64,000 bases of DNA from Methylococcaceae bacterium (GCA_016715325.1 JADKAL010000002.1:372001-436000), one strand, 5' to 3'; positions 8,812-18,773 are shown, numbered from the stretch's first letter. Made by a program: numbers and translations. Notes: generated from the sequence alone by a model not told the origin.

Positions 8812-8843
8812 CGACTATCTGGGATTGCCATCCCAGATAGTCG
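8812..8843. repeat. Perfect 14-bp inverted repeat (hairpin)
   Basis: CGACTATCTGGGAT, loop TGCC, ATCCCAGATAGTCG. No U tract follows on either strand, so it is not an ordinary terminator. Confidence 0.85.
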
Positions 8844-8869
8844 AGTTCTAACGCTTGCTCATTTTAACT

Positions 8870-8900
8870 GTACGGTCTATCTTTTGTAGGCAGACCGTAC
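8870..8900. repeat. 9-bp inverted repeat (hairpin)
   Basis: GTACGGTCT, 13-base loop, AGACCGTAC, 27 bases after the previous hairpin. Two strong hairpins in tandem suggest a recombination or structural element rather than chance. Confidence 0.7.
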
Positions 8901-9147
8901 CGGAAACTCTTCTTTTTTGTTTTCATTGTTGACCTCGGGTTTAAAGATTATTCTATTAGTCGAGTGTCCTCTAGAATGGGCTAAAATCATTATTGATCAG
9001 GCCGTTTGTTAGAGCAATATACAAGACAATAAAGAAGACTCCATATCATTCTTAATGATGTTGAGAAATCAAACTGCCCAAGTATTAAAATAAAAAGCCT
9101 CTACTAAACAATAAGCTGAGGCATAATAACAAAAACAAGGACATTAA

Positions 9148-10686
9148 ATGCTAACTGGCGAAATCCGCAGTCAAGTCGATAACGTATGGAACAGCTTTTG
9201 GTCTGGCGGCATTGCCAACCCGCTGGAAGTGATCGAGCAGATCACCTATTTGCTGTTTTTACGGCGATTGGATGAATTGCAGACGTTAGAGGAAAACAAG
9301 AGCGCGAAGTCAGGCAAGCCAATGGAACGCCACATTTTTCCGATGGGCAACGACAGCAAAGGCCGCAGCTATCAAGACGTGCGCTGGAGTCGCTTTAAAA
9401 ACACTTCGCCGCAGGAAATGTACACCATCATCAGCGAGCATGTGTTCCCGTTTTTGCGTGAATTAGGTGGTGATGGCTCCACCTACAGCCAGCAAATGCA
9501 AGGTGCGCGTTTTACCATCCCCACGCCTGCCTTATTGGCGAAAGTGGTCGATTTGCTGGATCAAATCCCCATGCAAGACCGCGATACCAAAGGCGACTTG
9601 TACGAATACATGCTCGGCAAAATCGCTAGCGCCGGACAAAACGGGCAGTTCAGAACGCCGCGCCACATCATCCAATTGATGGTCGAACTGGCTGCACCCA
9701 CACCCAAAGACATCATTTGCGATCCTGCGTCCGGTACCTGCGGCTTTTTGGTGGTGGCAGGTGAATATGTGCGCCAGCATCACCCCGAACTGTTTTTTGA
9801 TGAGCGCAGCCGCGAGCATTTCCATCACCAAATGTTCCACGGTTACGACTTCGACAATACCATGTTGCGGATCGGCAGTATGAACATGCTGTTGCACGGT
9901 GTGGAAAACCCCAGCATTACCTATCGCGACTCCTTATCGCAAGACTACGCGCTGGAAGAAGAACAGTTCAGCCTGATTCTCGCTAATCCGCCGTTTGCCG
10001 GTAGCCTGGATTACGACAGCACTGCGCGGGACTTGCTGGCGGTGGTTAAAACCAAAAAGACTGAATTGCTGTTTTTGGCCTTGTTCTTAAAGCTGCTGAA
10101 ACCGGGCGGACGAGCGGCGGTTATCGTACCGGATGGCGTGTTGTTCGGCAGCAGCAAAGCCCATAAAGACTTACGCCGCCTATTGGTGGAAGAACAAAAG
10201 CTCGATGCCGTGATTTCCTTGCCCAGCGGCGCATTCAAGCCGTATGCGGGAGTCAGCACGGCGATATTGGTATTCACCAAAACCAATTCCGGCGGCACGG
10301 ACAGCGTGTGGTTTTATAACATGCTGGCCGATGGCTGGAGCCTGGACGATAAACGCCAACCGCTGTTAGAAGCGGATAAGCTCGGCACCCGCCCCAAAGC
10401 CCCGCTAACCGGGGACGAACACAGCAAAAACAACCTGCCGGATGTGCTGGCGCGTTGGCAACAGCGTGAAACCGACGAACGCAATAACCCCCGCACCGCG
10501 CAAAGCTTTACCGTGCCGAAAGAGGAAATTGCCGCCACCGGTTACGACTTGAGCTTGAACCGTTACAAGGAAGTCGTGCATGAGCAAATCGACCATATCC
10601 CTCCCGCGCAACTGATTGCCGAATTGAAGCAGTTGGATAATGAGATACAGGTTGGTTTGGCTGAGCTGGAAGGGATGTTGAAGTGA
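9148..10686 (+). CDS. hsdM: Type I restriction-modification system, DNA methyltransferase subunit
   Basis: 512 residues. N-terminal HsdM helical domain (residues 1-130, VDNVWNSFWSGG...ITYLLFLRRLDEL), then the N6-adenine methyltransferase fold: SAM-binding motif DPASGTCGFLV near residue 192 and catalytic NPPF in LANPPFAGSL near 282. Together with HsdS it methylates the bipartite target; with HsdR it forms the restriction complex. Preceded by AAGGAC, and its TGA overlaps the GTG start of hsdS. Base composition is richer in G+C than the neighbouring phage genes, suggesting separate acquisition. Confidence 0.96.
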   Translation: MLTGEIRSQVDNVWNSFWSGGIANPLEVIEQITYLLFLRRLDELQTLEENKSAKSGKPMERHIFPMGNDSKGRSYQDVRWSRFKNTSPQEMYTIISEHVFPFLRELGGDGSTYSQQMQGARFTIPTPALLAKVVDLLDQIPMQDRDTKGDLYEYMLGKIASAGQNGQFRTPRHIIQLMVELAAPTPKDIICDPASGTCGFLVVAGEYVRQHHPELFFDERSREHFHHQMFHGYDFDNTMLRIGSMNMLLHGVENPSITYRDSLSQDYALEEEQFSLILANPPFAGSLDYDSTARDLLAVVKTKKTELLFLALFLKLLKPGGRAAVIVPDGVLFGSSKAHKDLRRLLVEEQKLDAVISLPSGAFKPYAGVSTAILVFTKTNSGGTDSVWFYNMLADGWSLDDKRQPLLEADKLGTRPKAPLTGDEHSKNNLPDVLARWQQRETDERNNPRTAQSFTVPKEEIAATGYDLSLNRYKEVVHEQIDHIPPAQLIAELKQLDNEIQVGLAELEGMLK

Positions 10687-11855
10687 GTTGGGGAAACGTT
10701 AGACTTGGTGACGTTACACTTGTCAAAGCTGGTGGCGGTGCACCACAAGATACTGATTCTTTTAGTAACTCAGGAACTAGTTTTATTAGAGCAGGTAGCT
10801 TACCAAAATTATTATCAGGTTCTGATGAAAGTGAATTGGAAAAGATAAGCGATGAAGTTGCAAAAAAGCATAATTTAAAAAAATTTCCTCCAAATGTAAT
10901 ACTCTTTGCAAAAAGCGGTATGTCTGCAACAAAAGGTCATATTTACAAAACGTTAAATGAAACCTATGTTGTTAACCACCTAGCTATTTTAGAGTGTAAA
11001 GATGAAATAACTCCGGAATATTTATACCGAGTTTTACAACTTCATTCACCGACACAGCTAATTTTAGACCCAGCTTATCCTTCAATACGTATTTCAGATA
11101 TTGAGGAATTTTCTATCCCACTCCCAACACTCCCCGAACAAAAACGCATTGCCGCCATACTCGACAAAGCCGATGAGCTTAAACGCAAACGGGAAGCAGC
11201 GATTGCCAAGCTCGACCAGCTTGCACAAAGCATTTTTGTGGAGATGTTTGGAAATGTTGCATTAAACGATAAAAGTTGGGAAATTAAGGCTTTAGAAAAT
11301 ATATCCACAAAGATAACAGACGGTGAACATCAAACGCCACGAAGAACAGATTCGGGAATTAAGCTTTTATCTGCAAGAAATGTTCAGGATGGCTACCTTA
11401 GTTTTAAAGATGTTGACTATATTGACGACGAAGAATATAAAAAAATCAGTAAGCGTTGCAATCCAGAACGTAACGATATTCTTATCTCTTGTTCGGGTAG
11501 TATTGGCAGGGTTTCCATTGTAAATACAGATGAACCCCTGGCTCTTGTGCGTAGTGCTGCATTAGTAAAACCTAATAGTGCTTTAGTTAAGCCAAAATAT
11601 TTAGAAGGGTTTTTACGAACTCCATTTATGCGCGATACGATGATTAAAAAAGCACATTCATCAAGTCAGGCTAATTTATTTCAAGGTCCTCTTAGAACCC
11701 TGCGAATAGCAATTCCACCAATTCCTCTCCAAGAAGAATTTATCAACCGAATTAGCAAACTTGAAAAGCTAAAAGTTGACAACACAGCTGCACTCGCCAA
11801 ACAAAACAACCTCTTCACCTCCCTCCAACACCAAGCCTTTGCCGGACACTTATAG
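10683..11855 (+). CDS. hsdS: Type I restriction-modification system, specificity subunit
   Basis: 390 residues, two target recognition domains (about 1-145 and 195-340), each followed by a conserved helical spacer: IPLPTLPEQKRIAAILDKAD...LDQLAQSIFVEMFG in the middle and IPPIPLQEEFINRISKLEKL...LFTSLQHQAFAGHL at the end. These determine the two halves of the recognised sequence. Starts at GTG overlapping the hsdM stop. The recognition domains are visibly AT-richer than the spacers and than hsdM/hsdR, which fits exchange of recognition domains by recombination. Confidence 0.95.
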   Translation: MSWGNVRLGDVTLVKAGGGAPQDTDSFSNSGTSFIRAGSLPKLLSGSDESELEKISDEVAKKHNLKKFPPNVILFAKSGMSATKGHIYKTLNETYVVNHLAILECKDEITPEYLYRVLQLHSPTQLILDPAYPSIRISDIEEFSIPLPTLPEQKRIAAILDKADELKRKREAAIAKLDQLAQSIFVEMFGNVALNDKSWEIKALENISTKITDGEHQTPRRTDSGIKLLSARNVQDGYLSFKDVDYIDDEEYKKISKRCNPERNDILISCSGSIGRVSIVNTDEPLALVRSAALVKPNSALVKPKYLEGFLRTPFMRDTMIKKAHSSSQANLFQGPLRTLRIAIPPIPLQEEFINRISKLEKLKVDNTAALAKQNNLFTSLQHQAFAGHL

Positions 11856-11857
11856 CC

Positions 11858-14800
11858 ATGAGCAATTTCAGCTTTTTGCAGGAGGAATGGCTGGCGATCC
11901 ATGACAGTGCCAGCAAAGCAGAAAGTTATTTAAACACCGATTGCCGCGCCGCCTGCTGGTATGCGAGGATGACGCTGGAGCAGATGGTCAACTGGGTTTA
12001 TCAAGTTGATCCTAACTTCCGGTGCTATGAAGAAAGCTTGGGCGCACGGGTGCATGACCCTAGTTTTCGGCACAATGCCGGTGAAAGCATTTTCACCAAA
12101 GCCACCTTGGTGATTGCTATCGGCAACCGTGCCGCCCATGCCAAAGCCACCAAACGCGCCGATGCCCTGGCCGCCATCACCGAGCTGTTCCATATTGCTT
12201 ACTGGCTGGCGCGGACTTACGGCACACGGCAACGCCCGAATCCGGCCTTGCAATTCAATCCGGCGTTAATCCCACCGGCACCGCAAGCAAAAGCGGTTCC
12301 GGTTGAAGAACTTGCCAAACAGGAAGACCGTTTAAAACAGCAGCAAGCAGAAAATTCAGCGTTAAAAGCCCAATTGGAGGGTATGGCAGCCGTTCATGAA
12401 GAACTGGCGGCACTGCGGGCGGAAATCGCCCAAGCCAAAACCGCCAATCAAGCAGAACACGACGCGCACGATTACAACGAAGAACAAACCCGCGATTATT
12501 TTATCGACTTGCTTTTGCAGGAAGCGGGTTGGGCGTTAGCCAATAAAGACGACCGGGAGTTTGAAGTGTCCGGCATGCCCAATAACCAGGGCGTGGGCTA
12601 TATCGATTATGTGTTATGGGGCGATGACGGCAAACCGTTGGCGGTGGTGGAAGCCAAACGCACCCGCCGCGATGCCCGTGCCGGACAGCAGCAAGCCAAA
12701 CTGTATGCCGATTGCCTGGAAGCCCGATACCAACGCCGCCCGGTGATTTATTACACCAACGGTTATGAACACTGGTTTTGGGACGACAGCCAATCTGCAC
12801 CGCGCCGAGTGGAAGGTTTTCATAAAAAGGACGAATTGGAACTGTTGATGCAGCGGCGCAGCAGCCGTCAATCGTTGGCTTCGGTGGCGATTAATGCCGG
12901 TATTGCCGGACGCAGCTACCAGCAACAAGCCATCCGCAGCGTGACTGAAGCGATGGAACAGCACAACCAGCGCCGCAGTTTAGTGGTAATGGCAACCGGC
13001 GCAGGTAAAACCCGTACCGTGATCGCCTTGGTGGATTTACTGGTGCAATGCAATTGGGCGAAACGGGTGCTGTTTTTGGCGGATCGGGTGTCATTGGTCA
13101 AGCATGCGACTAAAGCCTTCATCAAGTTTGCGCCGAATTTAGGTGTGGTGAATTTATTGGACAACGCCAGTTCGCAAGGTCGCGTTTATGTCAGCACTTA
13201 TCCGACCATGCTGAACTTAATCAACGACACCAGCAGCGACATTAAACGCTTTGGCATCGGTTACTTTGACGTGGTGATTGTGGATGAAGCACACCGCAGC
13301 ATTTATGCCAAATACGGTGCATTGTTCAGCTATTTCGACAGCTATTTAATAGGTTTGACCGCAACGCCGAAAGATGAGGTTGACCGGAATACCTATGGCC
13401 TGTTTGAACTGCAAAAAGGTGTACCGACGTATGCCTACAGCTTGGAAGAAGCCATCGCCGACGGTTATCTGGTTAAACCGAATGCGGTTTCCGTACCGCT
13501 GAAATTCATCCGAGAAGGCATCAAATATAAAGATTTGAGCGAAGACGAACAGCAGCAATGGGATGAACTGGATTGGGGCGATGATGAACCGCCGGAACAA
13601 ATCGATTCTGCCGCCTTAAACCAATGGTTGTTTAACGAAGCCACCGTTGATAAGGTGCTGGCGCATTTGATAACCCAAGGCGAGAAGGTGGCCGGTGGCG
13701 ACCGTTTGGGCAAAACCATCATCTTTGCTAAAAATAACCGGCATGCCGAATTTATTGCCGACCGCTTTAACGCCAATTACCCAGAGTTTAAAGGACTGTT
13801 TGCACGGGTGATTACCTTTAAGACCGAATACGCACAATCATTAATTGATGATTTCTCGGTTAAAGATAAATTGCCGCATATCGCCATCAGCGTGGATATG
13901 CTGGATACCGGCATCGATGTGCCGGAAGTGGTGAATCTGGTTTTCTTCAAACTGGTACGCAGCAAAACTAAGTTCTGGCAAATGATCGGGCGTGGGACAC
14001 GGCTTTGCCCGGATTTATATGCGCCCGGACAAGATAAGCAGTTCTTCAATATCTTCGACTACTGCCAGAATATTGAATATTTTAATGGCGACCTTGAAGT
14101 GAAAGACCCGCCTATCCCTGAAAGCTTGGATAGCCGGTTGTTTCAAGCGCGGGTGGGGTTGCTGTTAAGTCTGGATGGCGAATCATCCAGCAATCAGGTT
14201 AAAGACCAGAAAGGCCAGTACGAAGCGGGTTTGCGTGACGATACCGCCCGTCTATTACATGAGATTGTCGCCAATATGTCTTTAACTAATTTTATCGTGC
14301 GGCCTAAGCGAAAGTATGTGGAGCAATTCGGCCAGCGCGAAGCTTGGGACACGCTAAGCCAAGATGAAGCGATAGACATGGCGAATCAGTTATCGGTTTT
14401 GCCGTCGCAACTGCGCGATACCGAAGAAGAAGCCAAACGCTTTGATTTGATGATCTTGCGTACCCAGTTGTGCATTCTGCAAAGCAATCCGGGCTTTGAG
14501 CGGCTTAAGAAATCCATTAAAGACATAGCTGAAGCGTTGGAATTGCAAGAGAGCATTCCGGCCATCCGCAAGCAAATGCCGTTAATCCAAAGCCTCTTAA
14601 CTGATGACTGGTGGCAGGATGTGACGGTGGGCATGTTGGAGCACGTTAGGCGACAATTGCGCTTGCTGGTTAAGCTAATCGAAAAAACCAAACGCCCGAT
14701 TATTTTCACCGATTTTGAAGATGAAATCGGCGAAGGCAAAGCCATCGATCTGCCGCTGAAACCCGTTGGCCTGGATTACGAACGCTTCAAAAACAAAACC

Positions 14801-15244
14801 CGCGACTTCCTGCGCGAACATGAAGACCGCATAGCCATCCAAAAACTGCGCCGCAATCTGCCCATTACCCAAAGCGATCTGGAAGAACTGGAAAAAATAT
14901 TGCTGGAACAGGCGGCGAATAATAATGATCTGGTTGATAAAGCCAGGGACGAAGCCGGTGGTTTGGGTTTGTTTGTGCGGTCATTAATCGGTCTGGAACG
15001 CAATGCCGCCGTGGAAGCCATGAGCGAGTTTTTAAATGATTCCACCGTTACCGCCAGCCAACTGACATTTATCAAACTGATTGTGGAATGTTTAACGAAT
15101 AACGGTACGATTTCAGATGACCTGTTTTACCAGTCGCCGTTTACTGATTTTGCGCCGACTGGGCCGGAAGGGATATTTCCAGCCGCCCAAATCACCCGGC
15201 TTAATGAATTGATAAAAGACATTCGGCAACGAGCAGTGGCTTAA
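11858..15244 (+). CDS. hsdR: Type I restriction-modification system, restriction/translocase subunit
   Basis: 1128 residues. N-terminal DUF4145-like domain (about 20-110, CWYARMTLEQMVNWVYQ...AIGNRAAHAK), then a coiled coil (150-200), a PD-(D/E)xK nuclease with the EAKR of VVEAKRTRRDA near residue 268, then the SF2 motor: Walker A MATGAGKTRT near 380, DEAH in VIVDEAHRS near 473, and helicase motif VI QMIGRGTR near 708. This layout (HsdR with DUF4145 in front) is common in proteobacterial type I systems. It sits 2 bases after hsdS in one operon. Confidence 0.95.
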   Translation: MSNFSFLQEEWLAIHDSASKAESYLNTDCRAACWYARMTLEQMVNWVYQVDPNFRCYEESLGARVHDPSFRHNAGESIFTKATLVIAIGNRAAHAKATKRADALAAITELFHIAYWLARTYGTRQRPNPALQFNPALIPPAPQAKAVPVEELAKQEDRLKQQQAENSALKAQLEGMAAVHEELAALRAEIAQAKTANQAEHDAHDYNEEQTRDYFIDLLLQEAGWALANKDDREFEVSGMPNNQGVGYIDYVLWGDDGKPLAVVEAKRTRRDARAGQQQAKLYADCLEARYQRRPVIYYTNGYEHWFWDDSQSAPRRVEGFHKKDELELLMQRRSSRQSLASVAINAGIAGRSYQQQAIRSVTEAMEQHNQRRSLVVMATGAGKTRTVIALVDLLVQCNWAKRVLFLADRVSLVKHATKAFIKFAPNLGVVNLLDNASSQGRVYVSTYPTMLNLINDTSSDIKRFGIGYFDVVIVDEAHRSIYAKYGALFSYFDSYLIGLTATPKDEVDRNTYGLFELQKGVPTYAYSLEEAIADGYLVKPNAVSVPLKFIREGIKYKDLSEDEQQQWDELDWGDDEPPEQIDSAALNQWLFNEATVDKVLAHLITQGEKVAGGDRLGKTIIFAKNNRHAEFIADRFNANYPEFKGLFARVITFKTEYAQSLIDDFSVKDKLPHIAISVDMLDTGIDVPEVVNLVFFKLVRSKTKFWQMIGRGTRLCPDLYAPGQDKQFFNIFDYCQNIEYFNGDLEVKDPPIPESLDSRLFQARVGLLLSLDGESSSNQVKDQKGQYEAGLRDDTARLLHEIVANMSLTNFIVRPKRKYVEQFGQREAWDTLSQDEAIDMANQLSVLPSQLRDTEEEAKRFDLMILRTQLCILQSNPGFERLKKSIKDIAEALELQESIPAIRKQMPLIQSLLTDDWWQDVTVGMLEHVRRQLRLLVKLIEKTKRPIIFTDFEDEIGEGKAIDLPLKPVGLDYERFKNKTRDFLREHEDRIAIQKLRRNLPITQSDLEELEKILLEQAANNNDLVDKARDEAGGLGLFVRSLIGLERNAAVEAMSEFLNDSTVTASQLTFIKLIVECLTNNGTISDDLFYQSPFTDFAPTGPEGIFPAAQITRLNELIKDIRQRAVA

Positions 15245-15533
15245 TTGTACTGCTGCCAGTATCTTGCTTTTTCTTAAAATAATTTTTAAGAGATTGATGC
15301 AACCCTAAATCTGCCGCAAGGCGAATAGTTTGATTTGTGTAAAACCAGGTTGCATTGCAGATTTAGAAAATTTACCGATTTGTGCGATGGCTGGTCGGAA
15401 TGGTCATCGAGAATTACCATTTTAATGTGGTTGATTCTTTATCTGAAGGTGTTAAAGGAAACGAAATCGGACAATTAACTTAGGCTATACTTTGAATACG
15501 TTAGAACCATAAATAACTATAAAATTGCAACTT

Positions 15534-16661
15534 ATGGATAAATTTAAAATAGACCCTTCATTTTCTGCACATTTTCGGAATTTGCATCAAGTTTTTATGT
15601 ATATCACCGATCGGTGCAACCTCGAATGTGAGCAGTGTATTTATAAACCAAGCATTTCACATTTCATCAACGAGGAAATAGAACTCAATACGGCTTTAAG
15701 TCTCCTCAGCACATTTAAAGAGCTGGGAGCGGCCAAAGTTACGTTCCTCGGTGGTGAACCAACCCTTTATGGTCATCGATTAGATGGACAACCCCTTCTT
15801 GATTTAATAGAAAAAACAAGGGGGCTCGGTTACGAGTATATCCGGTTAGACACTAACGGACAAAAGACCAAACAATTTTTAGACAAACCTGAATTTAAAG
15901 AACTCGACGAAGTAGCCTTTAGTCTTGACGGTTATTCTGCCGAAACAAATGACCCACTTCGTGGGAAAGGAACATTTCTTCGAGCAGTTGATGCGATACG
16001 CCATGCTATAAACGTTGGTTACCATGTGACTATTACGTGCTGTGTGCAGAAGCTCTTTCTCGAACGTAACAACGATGGATTGCTCAAGCTCGAAACCATG
16101 ATCCGCTTCGCAGAATCCCTCGGTGTTCACCAAATTAATTTCCATGACTTGTTTAAAGTTGGAATTCCAATGGATACTTGGACTGGAAACTTCGCGCCTC
16201 AGCCACAGGATTGGCCTCTGGTATATGATGAAATCTCAAAAAAAGTGCAAATTAAGCATTTTAAAATATCTGTACGGTTACCTCAGTGTTTTGTTACTAA
16301 GTCAGAATTCGCTCGCAATCCTGAGTTTTATGGTTATTGTCCAGTTAAAATGGGTGAACGAGTGATGGTACATCCCAATGGTACCATCAGGATATGCTCA
16401 AATCTTATATGCACTGGATATGGAGTCGCACGTTATCACGATAATATCATCGATTGGGACCATTCTGCGGGTAACGAAATTATTGGGCATGATCTGACTA
16501 AGGATACACCATGCACAAACCGAAGTCGTCACCGTAAGTACGGCGATCTTGTCCCTGTCTGCTTCTCATTCAAACCGGATCAGGAAGAGTACGTTTGGGA
16601 AAATCGTCTGAAATGGGATCAGTACAGGATCATAGAGGAAGATGTCCGTGCGATTAAATAA
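15534..16661 (+). CDS. Radical SAM protein with extra C-terminal cysteines
   Basis: About 375 residues; I use the ATG at 15534 (an in-frame TTG lies 9 bases upstream). The radical SAM cluster motif is ITDRCNLECEQCIY, followed by LGGEPTLYG (SAM binding) and LDTNG. The C-terminal third has further cysteines in GYCPVKMG, RICSNLICTG, TPCTN and VPVCFS, spaced like a SPASM or twitch domain that would hold an auxiliary iron-sulphur cluster. Such enzymes modify peptides or small molecules. The gene overlaps the next one by 20 bases, so it belongs to the following module. It does not carry the viperin signature. Substrate unknown. Confidence 0.8.
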   Translation: MDKFKIDPSFSAHFRNLHQVFMYITDRCNLECEQCIYKPSISHFINEEIELNTALSLLSTFKELGAAKVTFLGGEPTLYGHRLDGQPLLDLIEKTRGLGYEYIRLDTNGQKTKQFLDKPEFKELDEVAFSLDGYSAETNDPLRGKGTFLRAVDAIRHAINVGYHVTITCCVQKLFLERNNDGLLKLETMIRFAESLGVHQINFHDLFKVGIPMDTWTGNFAPQPQDWPLVYDEISKKVQIKHFKISVRLPQCFVTKSEFARNPEFYGYCPVKMGERVMVHPNGTIRICSNLICTGYGVARYHDNIIDWDHSAGNEIIGHDLTKDTPCTNRSRHRKYGDLVPVCFSFKPDQEEYVWENRLKWDQYRIIEEDVRAIK

Positions 16662-17508
16662 AGAAGACATTACAGCTCTTGAATTCACTATTGAGGCAAC
16701 AGGTTTTACAGGCAAGATTAAATCAACTGATTGCGTAGCTTTTAGCTCGGCTGATTCAAAGGAAAATGAGGCAGTTCATACTAGAACAAACGAGCAGCTT
16801 TTGGAAACTCTAATTAAAAAAGATGATGTAGGTTACTGCATTCATATAACTGGCCAAATGCGCGCTCTCGCTGATCCGTTTCATCGGAGACTTTGTGCGG
16901 AATTAGCAAATCGTAGCAATTCAAGATTTATTGTTATCTATAACATTCCAGAACAATTTAGACAAAGTCCGGAAGGAGTGGGCGAATGGAATGCCCAGCG
17001 GTGGGCTTCAAAAACGTGGGTACAAAAACTTTCTGCCATGAATTTAATAGGTGATGCGTTGGTCGATGTGCGTGCATATAACACTGTTCAGGAAATCGAA
17101 TACTCGGTTTTCGGAAACCGATATATTCAACTTCAAGAAAAGCATTTCGATGAGGACGAATCTCCGTCTCCAAAGCCAAAGCGTGTGTGGCTTCTTAACT
17201 CAGAGAAACTTAATGGGTTTCTTACCGAAAAGGCAATAAATATTATCAATAATGCAGATGATATTCCCGAAGCTCTATATAAAAGGTTTTTTGCCAAAGT
17301 AAGTGGAGTTAGTTCACAAAATATAATGGCAAAGTTGATTAAAGAAGGAGCAATACATATTGAAAAATTACTTGACGAGAGATTACTTGAATTCGATCCT
17401 GATGCAGCAAGTAATTTAGATATTCTGAAAAGCATTGGATTCATTAAATTGAGTGAACAAAATAGAGTAAGTATTACTGAAGATGGTAAGCAGTTTATTG
17501 GATTTTAA
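16642..17508 (+). CDS. Unrecognised protein with C-terminal winged-helix-like region
   Basis: 288 residues, overlapping the radical SAM gene by 20 bases. N-terminal 150 residues resemble an alpha/beta domain: YCIHITGQMRALADPFHRRLCAELANRSNSRFIVIYNIPE, then a Trp-rich segment (WNAQRWASKTWVQKL). After an acidic-basic linker (EDESPSPKPKR) the last 110 residues are helical and end NLDILKSIGFIKLSEQNRVSITEDGKQFIGF, a wing-like pattern of a winged helix. No family recognised. Operon position suggests a sensor or partner of the radical SAM enzyme. Confidence 0.6.
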   Translation: MSVRLNKEDITALEFTIEATGFTGKIKSTDCVAFSSADSKENEAVHTRTNEQLLETLIKKDDVGYCIHITGQMRALADPFHRRLCAELANRSNSRFIVIYNIPEQFRQSPEGVGEWNAQRWASKTWVQKLSAMNLIGDALVDVRAYNTVQEIEYSVFGNRYIQLQEKHFDEDESPSPKPKRVWLLNSEKLNGFLTEKAINIINNADDIPEALYKRFFAKVSGVSSQNIMAKLIKEGAIHIEKLLDERLLEFDPDAASNLDILKSIGFIKLSEQNRVSITEDGKQFIGF

Positions 17509-17510
17509 AA

Positions 17511-17931
17511 ATGACAGAAACCTCCCAACAAAAACAGATTCTTAAATGGAAAGCACTACTTGATGAGCAATTACTGTCTGGAAAACCATTTTCTTTAGCA
17601 CAAAAGAAACTTGAGGAAATTAAAAAGGTTTTCAATGTCGCATTCTTGTTCCAATGGAACACCCTTTACTCGAATGGGAAAGTCATCTGACTAGTCTACT
17701 GTCCGGATATTTTCAAATATTAATATTGAACGTGGACTAGACATTAGTACTTCGAGATCAAATTTTGAAAATATAGATATCTTAATTGTTTTTGCTTTAT
17801 CAGAAGATAACGTTGCTTTTTGTATAGAATTTGCGAAAGAGCAACGCTATGCATCACAGATGTTAGTATGCATTTCCGAGGAAGACCAAGGTAAATATTA
17901 CTGTCGAACGATCAGGAAACATATGGAATGA
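17511..17931 (+). pseudogene. Small gene of the radical SAM module, broken by two frameshifts
   Basis: Three consecutive frames make one sensible protein of about 139 residues: MTETSQQKQILKWKALLDEQ... (17511 to about 17642), then VPMEHPLLEWESHLTSLLSGYF (about 17648-17717), then IERGLDISTSRSNFENIDIL...IRKHME (17725-17931). Each join needs one extra base, near GCATTC at 17640-17645 and ATATTAAT at 17717-17724. The third frame ends in a TGA overlapping the ATG of the hydrolase gene, which argues that this frame is the real one. The pattern DILIVFALSEDNVAFCIEFAKEQ resembles a nucleotide-binding alpha/beta fold. Either a true pseudogene or two base-call errors. Confidence 0.5.
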
Positions 17932-18773
17932 AACCACTTACGTTACCAATTCAGGATTTAATTAAAGCTAATGATTGCCGTTTTGGTTTGTATATAGTGA
18001 AACATTGCGCAGACTATCTAATGAATAAGGTCGTTGCAAGCACAAGAGAGTTGCGTATCAATAATACAATTGTTGTTATTGTTCATGGAATCAAGACGCG
18101 ATCTACGTGGCAAGGAGAAGTTAAACAGGCTCTAGAGAAAGTTGGCCTCATTGCTATACCAACTAATTATGAAAAATATGATTTATTAAGGTTTCTATTT
18201 CCTTTAGAGTGGTTTAACCGAGCTGCGATTAAAATCGTGGAGGATGAAATAAAACGAGTTAATAATAAATTTACTGACGGACATATCTCGATTTTGGCAC
18301 ATAGTTTCGGTACCTATATAACGGGAAAAATTTTATTATCGAAAAAGTACAAATTTGATCGGATTGCTCTCTGCGGAAGTGTGTTACCGATGAGTTTTAA
18401 CTTTCATTTAGCCGAAGGAAATGTCTCAAAAATTATTAATGAAGTCGGTTGTAAAGATATATGGCCAGTTTTTGCTGCAAAGTGTTCATTAAAATATGGG
18501 TCGTCTGGAAGTTTCGGATTTAATCGAGGTAATTATGTAGAAGATCGTAAGCATGTAGATTTTGCTCACAGTGATTTTCTTAATGCAAAATTTTGCGAAC
18601 GCTTTTGGATACCATATTTTTGTGGTAACAGCATCATCCTGCCAGGGGATGTTACTGCTAAACCGTCAAAATTGATCACATTTCTCGACAATACTATATT
18701 TTTCTGGTCTGCTTTTTTAGGGTTTGGTTTGATCTTTTACTTTCTGATTAAATTGCTTATACGCTATCTATAA
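17928..18773 (+). CDS. Alpha/beta hydrolase with C-terminal membrane anchor
   Basis: 281 residues. The hydrolase fold shows IVVIVHGIKTRSTW (oxyanion HG loop) near residues 46-60 and the nucleophile elbow AHSFGTY near 124, where the consensus GxSxG reads AHSFG. A likely catalytic His is in DRKHVDFAHSDF. Residues about 252-277 (IFFWSAFLGFGLIFYFLIKLL) form one transmembrane segment, so the enzyme sits at the membrane. Esterase- or lipase-like proteins with a membrane anchor occur as effectors in bacterial defence systems, which is how I read it here, as inference. Start overlaps the preceding gene by 4 bases. Confidence 0.7.
   Translation: MKPLTLPIQDLIKANDCRFGLYIVKHCADYLMNKVVASTRELRINNTIVVIVHGIKTRSTWQGEVKQALEKVGLIAIPTNYEKYDLLRFLFPLEWFNRAAIKIVEDEIKRVNNKFTDGHISILAHSFGTYITGKILLSKKYKFDRIALCGSVLPMSFNFHLAEGNVSKIINEVGCKDIWPVFAAKCSLKYGSSGSFGFNRGNYVEDRKHVDFAHSDFLNAKFCERFWIPYFCGNSIILPGDVTAKPSKLITFLDNTIFFWSAFLGFGLIFYFLIKLLIRYL

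Larger units (their letters stand above)
8374..9147. other. Gene-free stretch between the satellite genes and hsdM
   Basis: About 770 bases with no convincing intact gene. It contains two hairpins (8812-8843 and 8870-8900), and on the minus strand a short coiled-coil reading (8647-8794). The last 25 bases hold the AAGGAC ribosome site of hsdM. It seems to be a junction between the satellite and the restriction module. Confidence 0.6.

Noticed and set aside
8616..8840. Plus-strand frame of 74 codons
   Set aside because: No ribosome site, odd composition, and the minus-strand coiled-coil reading over the same bases is more protein-like.
15534..16661. Radical SAM protein as a prokaryotic viperin
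   Set aside because: The motif around the cluster and the C-terminal cysteines are of SPASM type, not viperin.
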